Below are positions 42,292 to 50,951 of a stretch of 64,000 nt of DNA, in pieces (within the stretch, counting starts at the first letter, position 1; each line of letters opens with the position of its first letter). This stretch comes from Hymenobacter frigidus (GTDB taxonomy: Bacteria > Bacteroidota > Bacteroidia > Cytophagales > Hymenobacteraceae), in contig NZ_BMGY01000021.1 of the NCBI RefSeq assembly GCF_014640435.1, positions 1 through 64,000 of the forward strand, given 5' to 3'. Both the position numbers and the translations under genes were made by a program. The notes under the pieces are model-generated. The model made no database searches. It saw only the letters and a program-made list of their open reading frames with translations, and was not told the origin of the DNA.

Positions 42292-43404
42292 ATGAAAGTC
42301 CTCTTTGAACCCGAAACGTTTTCCATCCAGGATTTTGGGGGCGTGTCGCGCTATTTCTTCGAGCTTATCGACAACGCCGGCCCGGAGCTTACCTGCGAGC
42401 TGCCGGTGGTGCTGAGCAACAACCTGTATCTGCGCGACCGGCGGCACACCCGGCACCTGGGCCTGCTGCCCGGCGTGCCGGTGCCGGGCAACTGGCGCCT
42501 GATGCAGTTTGCCAACCGCCGGGCCGCCCGCCGCGCCATTGCCCGGCAGAATTTCGACGTGTTTCATCCCACGATGAATGACCAAACCTGGTTTCTGGAG
42601 CTGCTCGGCGATAAGCCCTTCGTTATCACCATTCACGACATGATTCCGGCGCTGTTCGGGCAGTATTATCAGTCGCCGGACACTGCGTTGCAAGAGCTGG
42701 TCAGCCGGGCCGCCCGCATCATTACGGTGTCAGAAAACACCAAGGCCGACGTACTCCGACTGCTCCCCGTGCCGGCCGAGCGCGTGACAGTGGTGCACCA
42801 CGGCCACACTTCCCGCCACTACCCCTACGAGGCCCGCGTGCCCACGCCCGACAGCTACCTGCTGTATACCGGCAACCGCCGGGCCTACAAGAATTTCGGC
42901 TGTCTCGTCACGGCTTTCGGGCAGCTGCACAAGCACAGTCCCGGCCTGCACCTGGTATGCGCCGGCGGCGGCGCTTTCACCCCCTATGAACAGCATGAGC
43001 TGCGCCACGCCGGCATTGCCGAGCACACCCACCAAATGGGCTACCTCACCGATGGCCAGCTCAACCACCTCTACCACGGGGCCCGGGCCTTCGTGTTTCC
43101 GTCGGAATACGAGGGGTTTGGATTTCCTATACTTGAAGCCTTCGGACAGCACTGCCCGGCGGTGCTGAGCAACGCCTCGTGCTTTCCCGAAATCGCGCAC
43201 GACGCCGCCCTCTACTTCAACCCCCACGACCCCGACGACCTGCACGAGCAGCTCGACCGGGTGCTGCACGACCGGGCCTTGCGCCAGATACTGACGCGCC
43301 GGGGCCAGGGGCGCGTACTCGATTTCACCTGGGCCCGCACCGTGGCCGATACCCACCGCGTGTACGAAGAAGCCCGCGAGGATGCCACCGCCGTGACGTA
43401 TTGA
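42292..43404 (+). CDS. Glycosyltransferase family 4 (GT-B)
   Basis: The 370-residue protein has the GT4 C-terminal domain with the nucleotide-sugar binding E-X7-E motif in FPSEYEGFGFPILEAFGQ and the preceding LLYTGNRRAYKNFGCLVTAF. The N-terminal half has GGVSRYFFELI and VITIHDMIPALF, typical of mannosyl- or rhamnosyl-transferases of this family. The donor cannot be fixed; GDP-mannose or GDP-fucose are possible given gmd/fcl. It lies within the operon and is followed by a palindromic repeat. Confidence 0.93.
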   Translation: MKVLFEPETFSIQDFGGVSRYFFELIDNAGPELTCELPVVLSNNLYLRDRRHTRHLGLLPGVPVPGNWRLMQFANRRAARRAIARQNFDVFHPTMNDQTWFLELLGDKPFVITIHDMIPALFGQYYQSPDTALQELVSRAARIITVSENTKADVLRLLPVPAERVTVVHHGHTSRHYPYEARVPTPDSYLLYTGNRRAYKNFGCLVTAFGQLHKHSPGLHLVCAGGGAFTPYEQHELRHAGIAEHTHQMGYLTDGQLNHLYHGARAFVFPSEYEGFGFPILEAFGQHCPAVLSNASCFPEIAHDAALYFNPHDPDDLHEQLDRVLHDRALRQILTRRGQGRVLDFTWARTVADTHRVYEEAREDATAVTY

Positions 43405-43424
43405 AGGAGTTACAGTTGAAAAGG

Positions 43425-43549
43425 ACGTCATGCCGAGCATGTGGCGCATCAAGCCAGGGACCGAGGCATCTCGCGTGTGGTAGCAACTCAATCGTTCAAC
43501 GATGCGAGCGAGATGCCTCGGCTGCGCGGACGCCAGATGAGCATGACGT
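43425..43549. repeat. Dispersed palindromic element, copy 6
   Basis: The tips ACGTCATG and CATGACGT are complements, with inner arms GAGGCATCTCGC/GCGAGATGCCTC. The right arm carries the CGCGGACGCCAGATG segment that is the complement of the extra part of copy 1. The loop GTGTGGTAGCAACTCAATCG is shared with copy 1. It sits inside the exopolysaccharide operon, between a glycosyltransferase and the polymerase gene. Confidence 0.9.
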
Positions 43550-43590
43550 TCAAGTATCAATACCTCAGTCCACTAACACCATCCACCCCC

Positions 43591-44928
43591 ATGCGGCTCA
43601 ATATTCGGTTTCTGTACTTGCTGCCGGTGCTGGCGTTGGTGTTCACGGACCGCGCCTTCACGGAGTTTGCATTTCCTGATGAGGACTCGCCGCTTTTGGC
43701 GAGCTATGGGCTACTGCTGCTGGGCGGCTCGTGTGGCATAGTGGCCCTTTGCTACCGCTACCTGGGGCCGCTGATGCAGCGCTGGCTGCTGGTGGTAGTG
43801 GCCGCGCTGGGCGTGCTGGCGCTGGAGTCGTACGCCGGCTGGCAGACGTGGATGGTGTACCCGCACGTGTTTGCCAAGTTCCTGGTGATGATTCACGTGT
43901 TTGCGATTTATGCGTTTCACCGGCGGTTTGGCCCGCCCCCGTTTGGGCTGCTAATGAGCCTGCTGCTGCTGGGCCTGCTGGCCAACCTAGCCATCTACCA
44001 CCCCGATGCTTTGAGTTTATCGGCCTTTCTGGACAATGAGCGCGGATTTGCTTCTACCTCAGCCATGCTGCTGCTGCTGCCCACCCTCTACTATTTCAAC
44101 CAGTACCTGACGCGGGGCGGACTGCTGCGGCTGCTCACGTTTTTTATGGGCGCGGCGCTCATCATCTTCCTGCAGCACCGCTCGGTATGGGTGGCCATGG
44201 GCGCGGCCCTGGTCCTGAACGCCGTTTTGCTGCTGCTGGGCCGGGTGGAAGGCGCGCGGCTGAGCTCGGCGCGGCTGCTGCCCATGGTGCTGTTGCCGCT
44301 GTTCGTGCTGGTTTCGGGCGGTTTGGTGGCCCTCAGCGACCCGCACGTGGTGAAGAAGCTGGAAGCCAGCCTCAACGACATTGCCCACCCCAACACGCGG
44401 GGCACGGGCAGCTGGCGGATGAAGCAGTTTGAGGTCTACCAGCCCTACCTGGCCGAATATCCGGTGGCCGGCATGCGCCTCAAGGGCTTTGAGCTGCCCG
44501 TGCAGTTTTACACCCTGGCGGCCAATGGCGGCGGCGACGAGCAGGTGTGGACCGATGGCACCGGCCACCATTTCCACAGCTTCTACGTCGACCGGCTGTT
44601 CTACTTCGGGGGGCTGGGGGTGCTACTCACGCTGCTGGTGCCGCTGCTGGTGCTGGGCCGCCGCCTGCTGAGCCGAGCCCCGCTGCCACCCGCCTCGGCC
44701 GCGCTGGCGGTGTTTACGCTCAGCTCCCTGGTCTACAGCATTTCTTACGATTGGCCGCTGTATTTCTTCGGCCTGCTGGGGCTCTCATTAGCCACTGCCG
44801 CCGACCCTGGCCGGGTGCCCGCGCCCGCTGCGGCCGCTCCACCGCCCCACCGCCAACCCTTGCAGCATTTCGGGCCTTTTCCCACTCCTCGCCATGCCAA
44901 CGCCGCTGCTGCCGCCGCCCGCCGCTGA
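43591..44928 (+). CDS. Wzy/O-antigen ligase family polymerase
   Basis: The ATG at 43591 (MRLNIRFLYLLPVL) gives 445 residues; the open frame to 43441 is only the translated palindromic repeat. About ten to twelve membrane helices flank a large periplasmic loop (GTGSWRMKQFEVYQPYLAEYP ... DGTGHHFHSFYVDRLFYFG), the Wzy_C layout with conserved Arg and His. It should polymerise the repeat unit. The C-terminal tail overlaps the next gene start by 35 bp. Confidence 0.9.
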   Translation: MRLNIRFLYLLPVLALVFTDRAFTEFAFPDEDSPLLASYGLLLLGGSCGIVALCYRYLGPLMQRWLLVVVAALGVLALESYAGWQTWMVYPHVFAKFLVMIHVFAIYAFHRRFGPPPFGLLMSLLLLGLLANLAIYHPDALSLSAFLDNERGFASTSAMLLLLPTLYYFNQYLTRGGLLRLLTFFMGAALIIFLQHRSVWVAMGAALVLNAVLLLLGRVEGARLSSARLLPMVLLPLFVLVSGGLVALSDPHVVKKLEASLNDIAHPNTRGTGSWRMKQFEVYQPYLAEYPVAGMRLKGFELPVQFYTLAANGGGDEQVWTDGTGHHFHSFYVDRLFYFGGLGVLLTLLVPLLVLGRRLLSRAPLPPASAALAVFTLSSLVYSISYDWPLYFFGLLGLSLATAADPGRVPAPAAAAPPPHRQPLQHFGPFPTPRHANAAAAAARR

Positions 44929-45919
44929 GCGGGCCGCGCCCGTTCTGCTCATCGTCTTCAACCGCCCGCAGCCCACGCGGCGCGTGCTGGCCGCCGTGCG
45001 CCAGGCCCGCCCCGCCTGCCTCTATATAGCCGCCGATGGCCCCCGCCCCGGCCACCCCACCGATGCCGTCCGCTGCGCCGAAACCCGCGCCTTGGTCACG
45101 GCCGGCGTGGACTGGCCCTGCGAAGTGCACACGCAGTTTCGGAACGAGAACCTGGGCTGCGGCCGGGGGCCTTCGGCAGCCATAACCTGGTTTTTTCAGC
45201 ACGAGCCCGAGGGCATTATCCTGGAAGATGACTGCCTGCCCACGGCTGGATTCTTCCGGTTTTGCTCCGAGCTGCTGCTCCGTTACCGCCATGACAGCCG
45301 CGTGATGCACATCAGCGGCAACAACCTCACCCACGAAGCCCGGCAGCCCGCCGCGGCTGGCGCCGAGTCTTACTATTTCTCGGGGCAGGTGCATAGCTGG
45401 GGCTGGGCCACCTGGCGGCGGGCCTGGCAGCAGTTCGATTTCGACCTGAAGCTGCTGCCCGAGCTGGGCCGGCACGGAGCGCTGGCCACTATTTATCCGG
45501 GGTGGCTGGAGCGGCACTATTGGCTGCGCAAGTTTGAGGCGGTGCGCGCGGGCCCCCAGCCGGCCCACATCTGGGACTACCAGTGGCACTTTGCGGTGGC
45601 GGCCCACGGCGGCCTCAGCATCGCGCCGGCCGTGAACCTGGTTACCAACATCGGCTTTGGCGACGACGCCACCCACACCTTCGACCACCACGACCAGCAC
45701 GCGCACCCGACCGCGCACGAGCTGGCTTTCCCACTGCGCCACCCGCCCGAGGTGCTGCGCGACGCCCGCCGCGACGCCCGCCACTTTCGCGAACACCTGC
45801 TGAACCGGGCCTGGGCCACGGTTCGCCGACGGCTGGCCCGGCTGCTGCCAGCCGCGCCCGTCCCCGCTGAATCTGCTATAACTACCTATCCTCAGCCTAT
45901 TTCCGCGTTATCGCCATGA
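44894..45919 (+). CDS. Glycosyltransferase, GT-A fold (HlpA/GNT-I-like)
   Basis: The 341-residue protein starts VLLIVFNRPQPTRRVLAAV and has CLYIAADGPRPG, a FRNENLGCGRG segment and the metal-binding acidic motif ILEDDCLPT. SGQVHSWGWATWRRAW follows, the signature of the hemolysin-like HlpA/GNT-I-type glycosyltransferase group often found in capsule loci. Sugar and linkage are unknown. It overlaps the polymerase gene upstream by 35 bp and the next gene by 4 bp (ATGA), so translation is coupled. Confidence 0.88.
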   Translation: MPTPLLPPPAAERAAPVLLIVFNRPQPTRRVLAAVRQARPACLYIAADGPRPGHPTDAVRCAETRALVTAGVDWPCEVHTQFRNENLGCGRGPSAAITWFFQHEPEGIILEDDCLPTAGFFRFCSELLLRYRHDSRVMHISGNNLTHEARQPAAAGAESYYFSGQVHSWGWATWRRAWQQFDFDLKLLPELGRHGALATIYPGWLERHYWLRKFEAVRAGPQPAHIWDYQWHFAVAAHGGLSIAPAVNLVTNIGFGDDATHTFDHHDQHAHPTAHELAFPLRHPPEVLRDARRDARHFREHLLNRAWATVRRRLARLLPAAPVPAESAITTYPQPISALSP

Positions 45920-47268
45920 AAGTTCTCGTATCCGCATATGCCTGCAACCCCGCCCAGGGCGGCGAGGGCGGCAACGGCTTCCACTGGGCCTGGGGCATGG
46001 CCCAACGCGGCCACCGGGTGTGGTGCTTCACCACGCCGGAAGGCGAGGCCGGCATCAAAACCTTTTTGGCGGCAAATGCCCACGAAGGAGCCGTTGAGCG
46101 CATCCAGTTCATCTATCCTTCGGTGCCCGGCTGGGTGCAGTTTCTGTACCGCTGGCAATTTGGCGTGTACCTGCACTACTACATCTGGCAGTTCACGGCC
46201 TGGCGGCTGGCGCGGGAGCTTGACCAAGCCGTCGATTTCGACCTGGTGCACCACGCCACCTACAGCAGCCTGAAAATGGGTTCCTGGCTGTGGCGATTGG
46301 GCAAACCGCTGGTGTACGGCCCGGTGGGCGGGGCCCAAAAAGCGCCCATTGCCTTCCGCCAGTACCTGCCCGACTGGTTCCAGACCGAAACCATGCGCTC
46401 GGCCTTTACCTGGCTGCTTATCAAACTCGATTTCAACCTGCGCCAGAACCTGCGCCACGCCGCGCTGGTGCTGGCTTCCAACGACGAGTCGGCCGCGCTG
46501 GCCCGGCAACTGGGCGCGAAACGGGTCGAGCTTTTTCTCGATACCGGCCTGTCGGAATCCTTCCGGGCCGCCACGTTTCCGGAGCGGCCCGTGCAGCCGG
46601 TGCTACAGATGCTGTGGGTGGGCCGGCTATACCCCAACAAGGCCCTGCCGCTGGTGCTCGATGCCCTGTCGCAGGTAGCATCCCGGGTGCCGTTTCACCT
46701 CACCGTGCTCGGCGATGGGCCAATGCGCGACCTCGTGCCGGGCTGGATAGCGCAATATGGGCTGGTGGGGCGCGTGACGTGGCGCGGCGGCGTGCCGTGG
46801 ACCGAGGTGCACGCCGCCATGCTCAGCCACGACGTGTTTCTGTTCGGCTCGCTGCGCGACTCGTTTGCCTCGCAGTTTATGGAGGCGCTGGCCACGGGCC
46901 TGCCCATCATCACCCTCAACCACCAGGGAGCCCGCACTTTTCTGCCCGATGCGGCCGCCATCAAAGCATCGGTCGAGTCGCCGGCCGTGGCTACTGCCGC
47001 CATGGCCCGAGCCGTGGAATACGTATATGACCACCCCGCCGCGCGCCGGGCCATGGGCCGGGCCGGCTACGAGTTTGCCCTGCGCCAGACCTGGCCCCAG
47101 CGCCTGACGCGCCTACTGGGTCTGCTGCGGCAGGCGGGCATCGGCCCGGCCATGGAAGAGCTGCCCCTGGCGCGCCGGCACCACCGCTACCAGCAGGCGC
47201 ACCGCCGCCACCACAAGTCCGGACGGCCATTTCCGAGCCGCCAGTCACTGCCAGCCGACCGAACCTGA
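45916..47268 (+). CDS. Glycosyltransferase family 4 (GT-B)
   Basis: The 450-residue protein has an N-terminal GT4-like domain (VLVSAYACNPAQGGEGGNGFHWAWG). The C-terminal domain has LWVGRLYPNKALPLVLDAL, FHLTVLGDGPMRDL and SLRDSFASQFMEALATGLP, where the second Glu of the E-X7-E motif is kept and the first position is Asp or Ser. A basic His/Arg-rich tail of about 30 residues ends the protein. The start overlaps the previous stop as ATGA. The donor sugar is not predictable. Confidence 0.92.
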   Translation: MKVLVSAYACNPAQGGEGGNGFHWAWGMAQRGHRVWCFTTPEGEAGIKTFLAANAHEGAVERIQFIYPSVPGWVQFLYRWQFGVYLHYYIWQFTAWRLARELDQAVDFDLVHHATYSSLKMGSWLWRLGKPLVYGPVGGAQKAPIAFRQYLPDWFQTETMRSAFTWLLIKLDFNLRQNLRHAALVLASNDESAALARQLGAKRVELFLDTGLSESFRAATFPERPVQPVLQMLWVGRLYPNKALPLVLDALSQVASRVPFHLTVLGDGPMRDLVPGWIAQYGLVGRVTWRGGVPWTEVHAAMLSHDVFLFGSLRDSFASQFMEALATGLPIITLNHQGARTFLPDAAAIKASVESPAVATAAMARAVEYVYDHPAARRAMGRAGYEFALRQTWPQRLTRLLGLLRQAGIGPAMEELPLARRHHRYQQAHRRHHKSGRPFPSRQSLPADRT

Positions 47269-47331
47269 TTTCTGCTGTTCGCACCCCCTTTTCTATTCGC
47301 TTTCCTTTCCCTCACTTCTGCAACCTGTGCC

Positions 47332-48171
47332 ATGCTATATATCGTCATCCCCGTCTTCAATCGGCAGCAGTTCACCCGGGCCTGCCTGCTGTCGCTTCGG
47401 CAGCAAACCCGTGCCGACTTCCGCGTCGTCGTCGTCGATGACGGCTCGACCGATGGCACGCCCCGGATGCTGGCCGAGGAATTTCCGGAAGTAGACGTGG
47501 TGACCGGCGACGGCAACCTGTTCTGGACGGCCGGGGTGAACGTCGGCATCCGGCGGGCCCTGGTGCTGGGCGCGACGCGCATCATGACGATGAACAACGA
47601 CGTGCTGGCCCTGCCCGATTTTGTGGCGCAGATGCTGCGCTGGGCCGACCGCCATCCCCGCGCCATCCTCGGCGCGCTGGAGCTCGATGCCGCCTCGGGG
47701 CAGCCCGTGTACGGCGGCGAGCGGCTGGACTGGCGCACCAATACCCGCCAGGACCTGCTGACCGCCCTGCCGCCCACCGAGCACCACGGCCTGCACGCCG
47801 TGACCTACCTGCCCGGCCGGGGCCTGCTCATTCCGCTCGAGGTGATTGAGGAAATTGGCCTGTTTGACGAAAAGCGCCTGCCCCACTACCTGGCTGACTT
47901 TGACTACACCAGCGTGGCCCGGCGGCACGGCTTCCCGGTGTTCTGCAACTACGATGCCCGCCTGAGCACCTACCCCGACGAAAGCGGCCAGGAGCAGACC
48001 CGCCGCAAGCACAGCCTGCGCGGCTATTTCCAGCATTTGTTCGGCATTCGGGGGGGCGGCAACCTGCGCAATTTCACCCATTTCACCATCAAGAACTGCC
48101 CGCGTCCCTTCCTGCCCTACTTCCTGCTCAATGGCTACGCCCGCCGGCTGGTGGGCTACTTCCTGCACTGA
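47332..48171 (+). CDS. Glycosyltransferase family 2 (rhamnosyltransferase-like)
   Basis: The 279-residue GT-A protein has VIPVFNRQQFTRACLLSL at the start, the nucleotide-binding VVVDDGSTDGTPRML, GNLFWTAGVNVGIRRAL, the DXD-like MNNDV and GRGLLIPLEVIEEIGLFDE. This arrangement is that of the WcaA/RfbF-like rhamnosyl- or galactosyl-transferases. It is separated from its neighbours by about 60 bp on each side, in the same direction. Confidence 0.93.
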   Translation: MLYIVIPVFNRQQFTRACLLSLRQQTRADFRVVVVDDGSTDGTPRMLAEEFPEVDVVTGDGNLFWTAGVNVGIRRALVLGATRIMTMNNDVLALPDFVAQMLRWADRHPRAILGALELDAASGQPVYGGERLDWRTNTRQDLLTALPPTEHHGLHAVTYLPGRGLLIPLEVIEEIGLFDEKRLPHYLADFDYTSVARRHGFPVFCNYDARLSTYPDESGQEQTRRKHSLRGYFQHLFGIRGGGNLRNFTHFTIKNCPRPFLPYFLLNGYARRLVGYFLH

Positions 48172-48227
48172 GACGGCCCCGCTGCCATCTGTCGCACTTA
48201 TCCAATCACCCTCTTTTTTCCTGCATC

Positions 48228-49163
48228 ATGGTTATTCTTACTCAGGACCTCGACGGTTTTGGCAACCACTTGCTGCTCACTTCCCACTTTTTGGTGAATG
48301 CCGTGCAGCACAACTACGAGCTGGCCATCCCTTCTTTTGAACGGTACGCGCCGTATTTTGAAGGCCCCACCGGCAAGCCAACGGCCTTTTTTGGCCGCCT
48401 GCCCGTGCGCCTGCACACCGACCAGCTCGCTACCGAGCTGCTGTATCGGGGGTTGCGCAGCCGCTGGGGCGGGGGCGCGCTCCTGCGCCTGCCCTGGCTG
48501 CACCGCCTGCTGGGCGTGCGCGTGGTGGTCGACCTGCCCAGCGGTGATGTCGACCTCAACAGTCCGGCCTATCTGGCCCAGGCCCGCGACCCGCACCTCC
48601 ACTTACTGGTACATGGCTGGCAGTACCGCGACAAAATCAACTTTACCCGGCACAGCGACTTACTACGGCGGTTTTTCCGGCCCATTGCGGCCCACCGCGA
48701 GGCCGTGGCGCGCGTGCTGGCCACCAACCGCGAAGGCGGCGTGGATGTGCTGGTGGGCGTGCATATCCGGCGCGGCGACTACGCGGGCTGGCACGGCGGC
48801 GCGTTTCTGTACAGCAACGCCACCTACGTTCGGGCCATGCGCGAAACCCAGGCCCTGTTTCCGGCCGAAGCGCGGGTTCGGTTCCTGCTGTTTTCCAACG
48901 AACCCATTGTGGACGAAGACTTTGCCGAGTTTGATACCGGCCGCTCCACCGACCACCCCGTGGAGGACCTCTACGCCATGGCTGGCTGCGACTACATTGT
49001 GGGGCCGCTGAGCACCTACTCCATGTGGGCGTCGTTCTACGGCCGGGTACCGCTCTGCCACCTGCACCGCCCCGACCAGCCCATTCGCACCCTCGGTGAG
49101 TTTGTGGTGTTCGAAGACCAGGAAACCGTGCGCTGGGAAGCCACCATGCCGAGCGTGGTATGA
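48228..49163 (+). CDS. GT11-like alpha-1,2-fucosyltransferase
   Basis: The 311-residue protein contains the family motif HIRRGDY near residue 184. FLLFSNEPIVDEDF follows, then HPVEDLYAMAGCDYIVGPLSTYSMWASFYGRVP, which match motifs II and III of alpha-1,2-fucosyltransferases (GDP-fucose binding). The start FGNHLLLTSHF replaces the usual GGLGNQMFQYA motif of GT11, so it is a divergent member. Genes for GDP-L-fucose synthesis lie in the same locus, which supports the donor. Its stop overlaps the start of the beta-helix gene. Confidence 0.85.
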   Translation: MVILTQDLDGFGNHLLLTSHFLVNAVQHNYELAIPSFERYAPYFEGPTGKPTAFFGRLPVRLHTDQLATELLYRGLRSRWGGGALLRLPWLHRLLGVRVVVDLPSGDVDLNSPAYLAQARDPHLHLLVHGWQYRDKINFTRHSDLLRRFFRPIAAHREAVARVLATNREGGVDVLVGVHIRRGDYAGWHGGAFLYSNATYVRAMRETQALFPAEARVRFLLFSNEPIVDEDFAEFDTGRSTDHPVEDLYAMAGCDYIVGPLSTYSMWASFYGRVPLCHLHRPDQPIRTLGEFVVFEDQETVRWEATMPSVV

Positions 49164-50389
49164 GCCCGGCGCGCACCCGCCGGTGGGCCTGGGCCGCAAC
49201 CGCACGGCCGGTTCTGGCGGCGGCCGTGGCCGTGGCCGGGCTGGTGGCCTGCCAGCTGCAAGCTGGCAGTGCCGATGCACTGCTCATAATCCGCCACGGC
49301 GGCACCTATACCGGCACTTATCGCAGTGTGAATTCGGCCGTGCCCTGCGTGCTCATTGCCACCACCGAGCCCGTGGTGCTGCGCGACTGCGTGCTCTACG
49401 GAGCCGGCGACCTTATCCGGGCCACCCAGGGCGGGGCGCAGCTCACGGTGCTGAACTGCCGGGGCTACGGCTTGCCCCAATCGCAGGACCAAACCCGTCA
49501 CGGGCACTTTTTGGAAGTAAATTCGGCCCGTTCGGTGCGCATCGAGCACAATTACTTCGAGCGTACCACCGGCATCAGCATCTACCAGTGGAGCGGCGAC
49601 GGCACCCCGGCCCAAACCCTAACCGTGCGCTACAATTCGGCGCGCAACATCGACGGCCGGTTCCGCGACGGGGGCAGCACCATGGCCAATTTCCTGGGCC
49701 TAAATGGCCTGCCTGGCCTGGCTAATATAGAAGTAGCCTGGAACCAAGTGATTAACGAGCCCGACCAGTCGCTCGTCGAGGACAACATCAACTTCTTCAA
49801 CTCGGGCGGCACCCGCACCAGCCCGGCCCGGCTGCACCACAACTACATTCAGGGGGCCTACCCGTACCCGGCCACCAGCGCCACCTACAGTGGCTCCGGC
49901 ATCACGCTGGATGGCGATGGCCGGGCCGCTGCGTCCACCACGGCCTACGTCGAAGGCTATGATAACCAAGTAGTCAGCACTTGTGCGGCCCTCAACATTG
50001 CCGCCGGCCACCACAACCATTTCCATCACAACCGGCTGATTACCGCCGGCCTGCTACCCGACGGCACCCGGCTGGTCGCCAACTACGCCGCCGCTGGCCT
50101 CTGGAACGCCTACCGGCAGCCCACCACGGTTTTCAACCACAACTTATTCAGCAGCAATGTTATTGGCTTCGTGCACTGGGGTGGCAGCAGCCCCTGGCCC
50201 AATCGCCAGGACCTGAGCACCGGGGCCTGCACGCCCTGCACCGGCACGGTGCACCTCCCCAATCCCATCACCCTGCAAACCGAGCAAGCCGAGTGGGCAC
50301 GCTGGCAGCAAAAGCTACGGCGCGAGGGCCTGCGCGTAGGGCCAATCCTGGCCAAACCCCGCCCAGCAGCCATCGCCCAGACCCGCTGA
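49160..50389 (+). CDS. Secreted right-handed beta-helix protein (possible lipoprotein)
   Basis: The 409-residue protein begins with a basic and then hydrophobic signal (VLAAAVAVAGLVAC), with LVAC as a possible lipobox. The rest is a parallel beta-helix: repeated short strands with N-x-N and H-N patterns (VRIEHNYFERTTG, HHNYIQGAY, FHHNRLITAG, FNHNLFSSN). Such folds occur in polysaccharide lyases, epimerases and phage depolymerases, so it may cut or modify the polymer made here; no catalytic residues can be named. The ATG overlaps the fucosyltransferase stop (ATGA). The next gene is a longer paralogue. Confidence 0.82.
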   Translation: MSPARTRRWAWAATARPVLAAAVAVAGLVACQLQAGSADALLIIRHGGTYTGTYRSVNSAVPCVLIATTEPVVLRDCVLYGAGDLIRATQGGAQLTVLNCRGYGLPQSQDQTRHGHFLEVNSARSVRIEHNYFERTTGISIYQWSGDGTPAQTLTVRYNSARNIDGRFRDGGSTMANFLGLNGLPGLANIEVAWNQVINEPDQSLVEDNINFFNSGGTRTSPARLHHNYIQGAYPYPATSATYSGSGITLDGDGRAAASTTAYVEGYDNQVVSTCAALNIAAGHHNHFHHNRLITAGLLPDGTRLVANYAAAGLWNAYRQPTTVFNHNLFSSNVIGFVHWGGSSPWPNRQDLSTGACTPCTGTVHLPNPITLQTEQAEWARWQQKLRREGLRVGPILAKPRPAAIAQTR

Positions 50390-50951
50390 GGGTGATTCAA
50401 CTTATTTAGTCACCATTAGTTCGCAGCATTTATAAGCCCCTCAATCGCAAAATTTGATAGCAACATAATACAATTATTGCAGACATCTGGCTTTAATATT
50501 TGGAAAAAACAATATTGTCTTTTATTAATAATACTATTGAATAACTATTGCACTATGTCAAGTAGTCAAGATTTTATTTTCTAATGATTAGTTGTTTTTG
50601 GTGAGTAATCTTCTCCTGAATACAGTTGCTGCCAGCGCAAAGTATTGGGCGTGCATCACAGTTAGGAAGTATCATTTCTAAAAGTATTACAGACCATAAA
50701 CCTGTTCTATTATCTGCATTAAGGCTTTGCTGAGGCAATTTTTAGTGAAACTCCACTCGCACGGGCAATGAGTACCCAGCGCCGGATTTGGGCAGATGGG
50801 CGGCGGGCGGGGCTAAAGCCGAGGATGCATAAATATTAAATTGCATTTTATGATTTATAACAAATTCCATTATAAGGCTTGGAACAAATTGATTTTTTGC
50901 CCGGTTGAAGGGGCCATTGCAAATCATTTTTTCGTTTCAAGATTATTTAGA
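50390..50951. other. 562-bp AT-rich intergenic region before the modular beta-helix gene
   Basis: No gene is supported. The base composition drops sharply to AT-rich between 50400 and 50740 and again from 50825. There is no clear terminator after the first beta-helix gene. Short strings such as TTAATATTTGG (50492-50502) resemble -7 elements but have poor spacing. The region most likely holds the promoter and leader of the next gene, which may be expressed separately from the upstream operon. Confidence 0.45.

Noticed and set aside
43441..43590. 50-residue N-terminal extension of the polymerase
   Set aside because: It is a translation of the palindromic repeat and an identical peptide (RGRQMSMTF) appears from the repeat at 9483, so it is not protein-coding.
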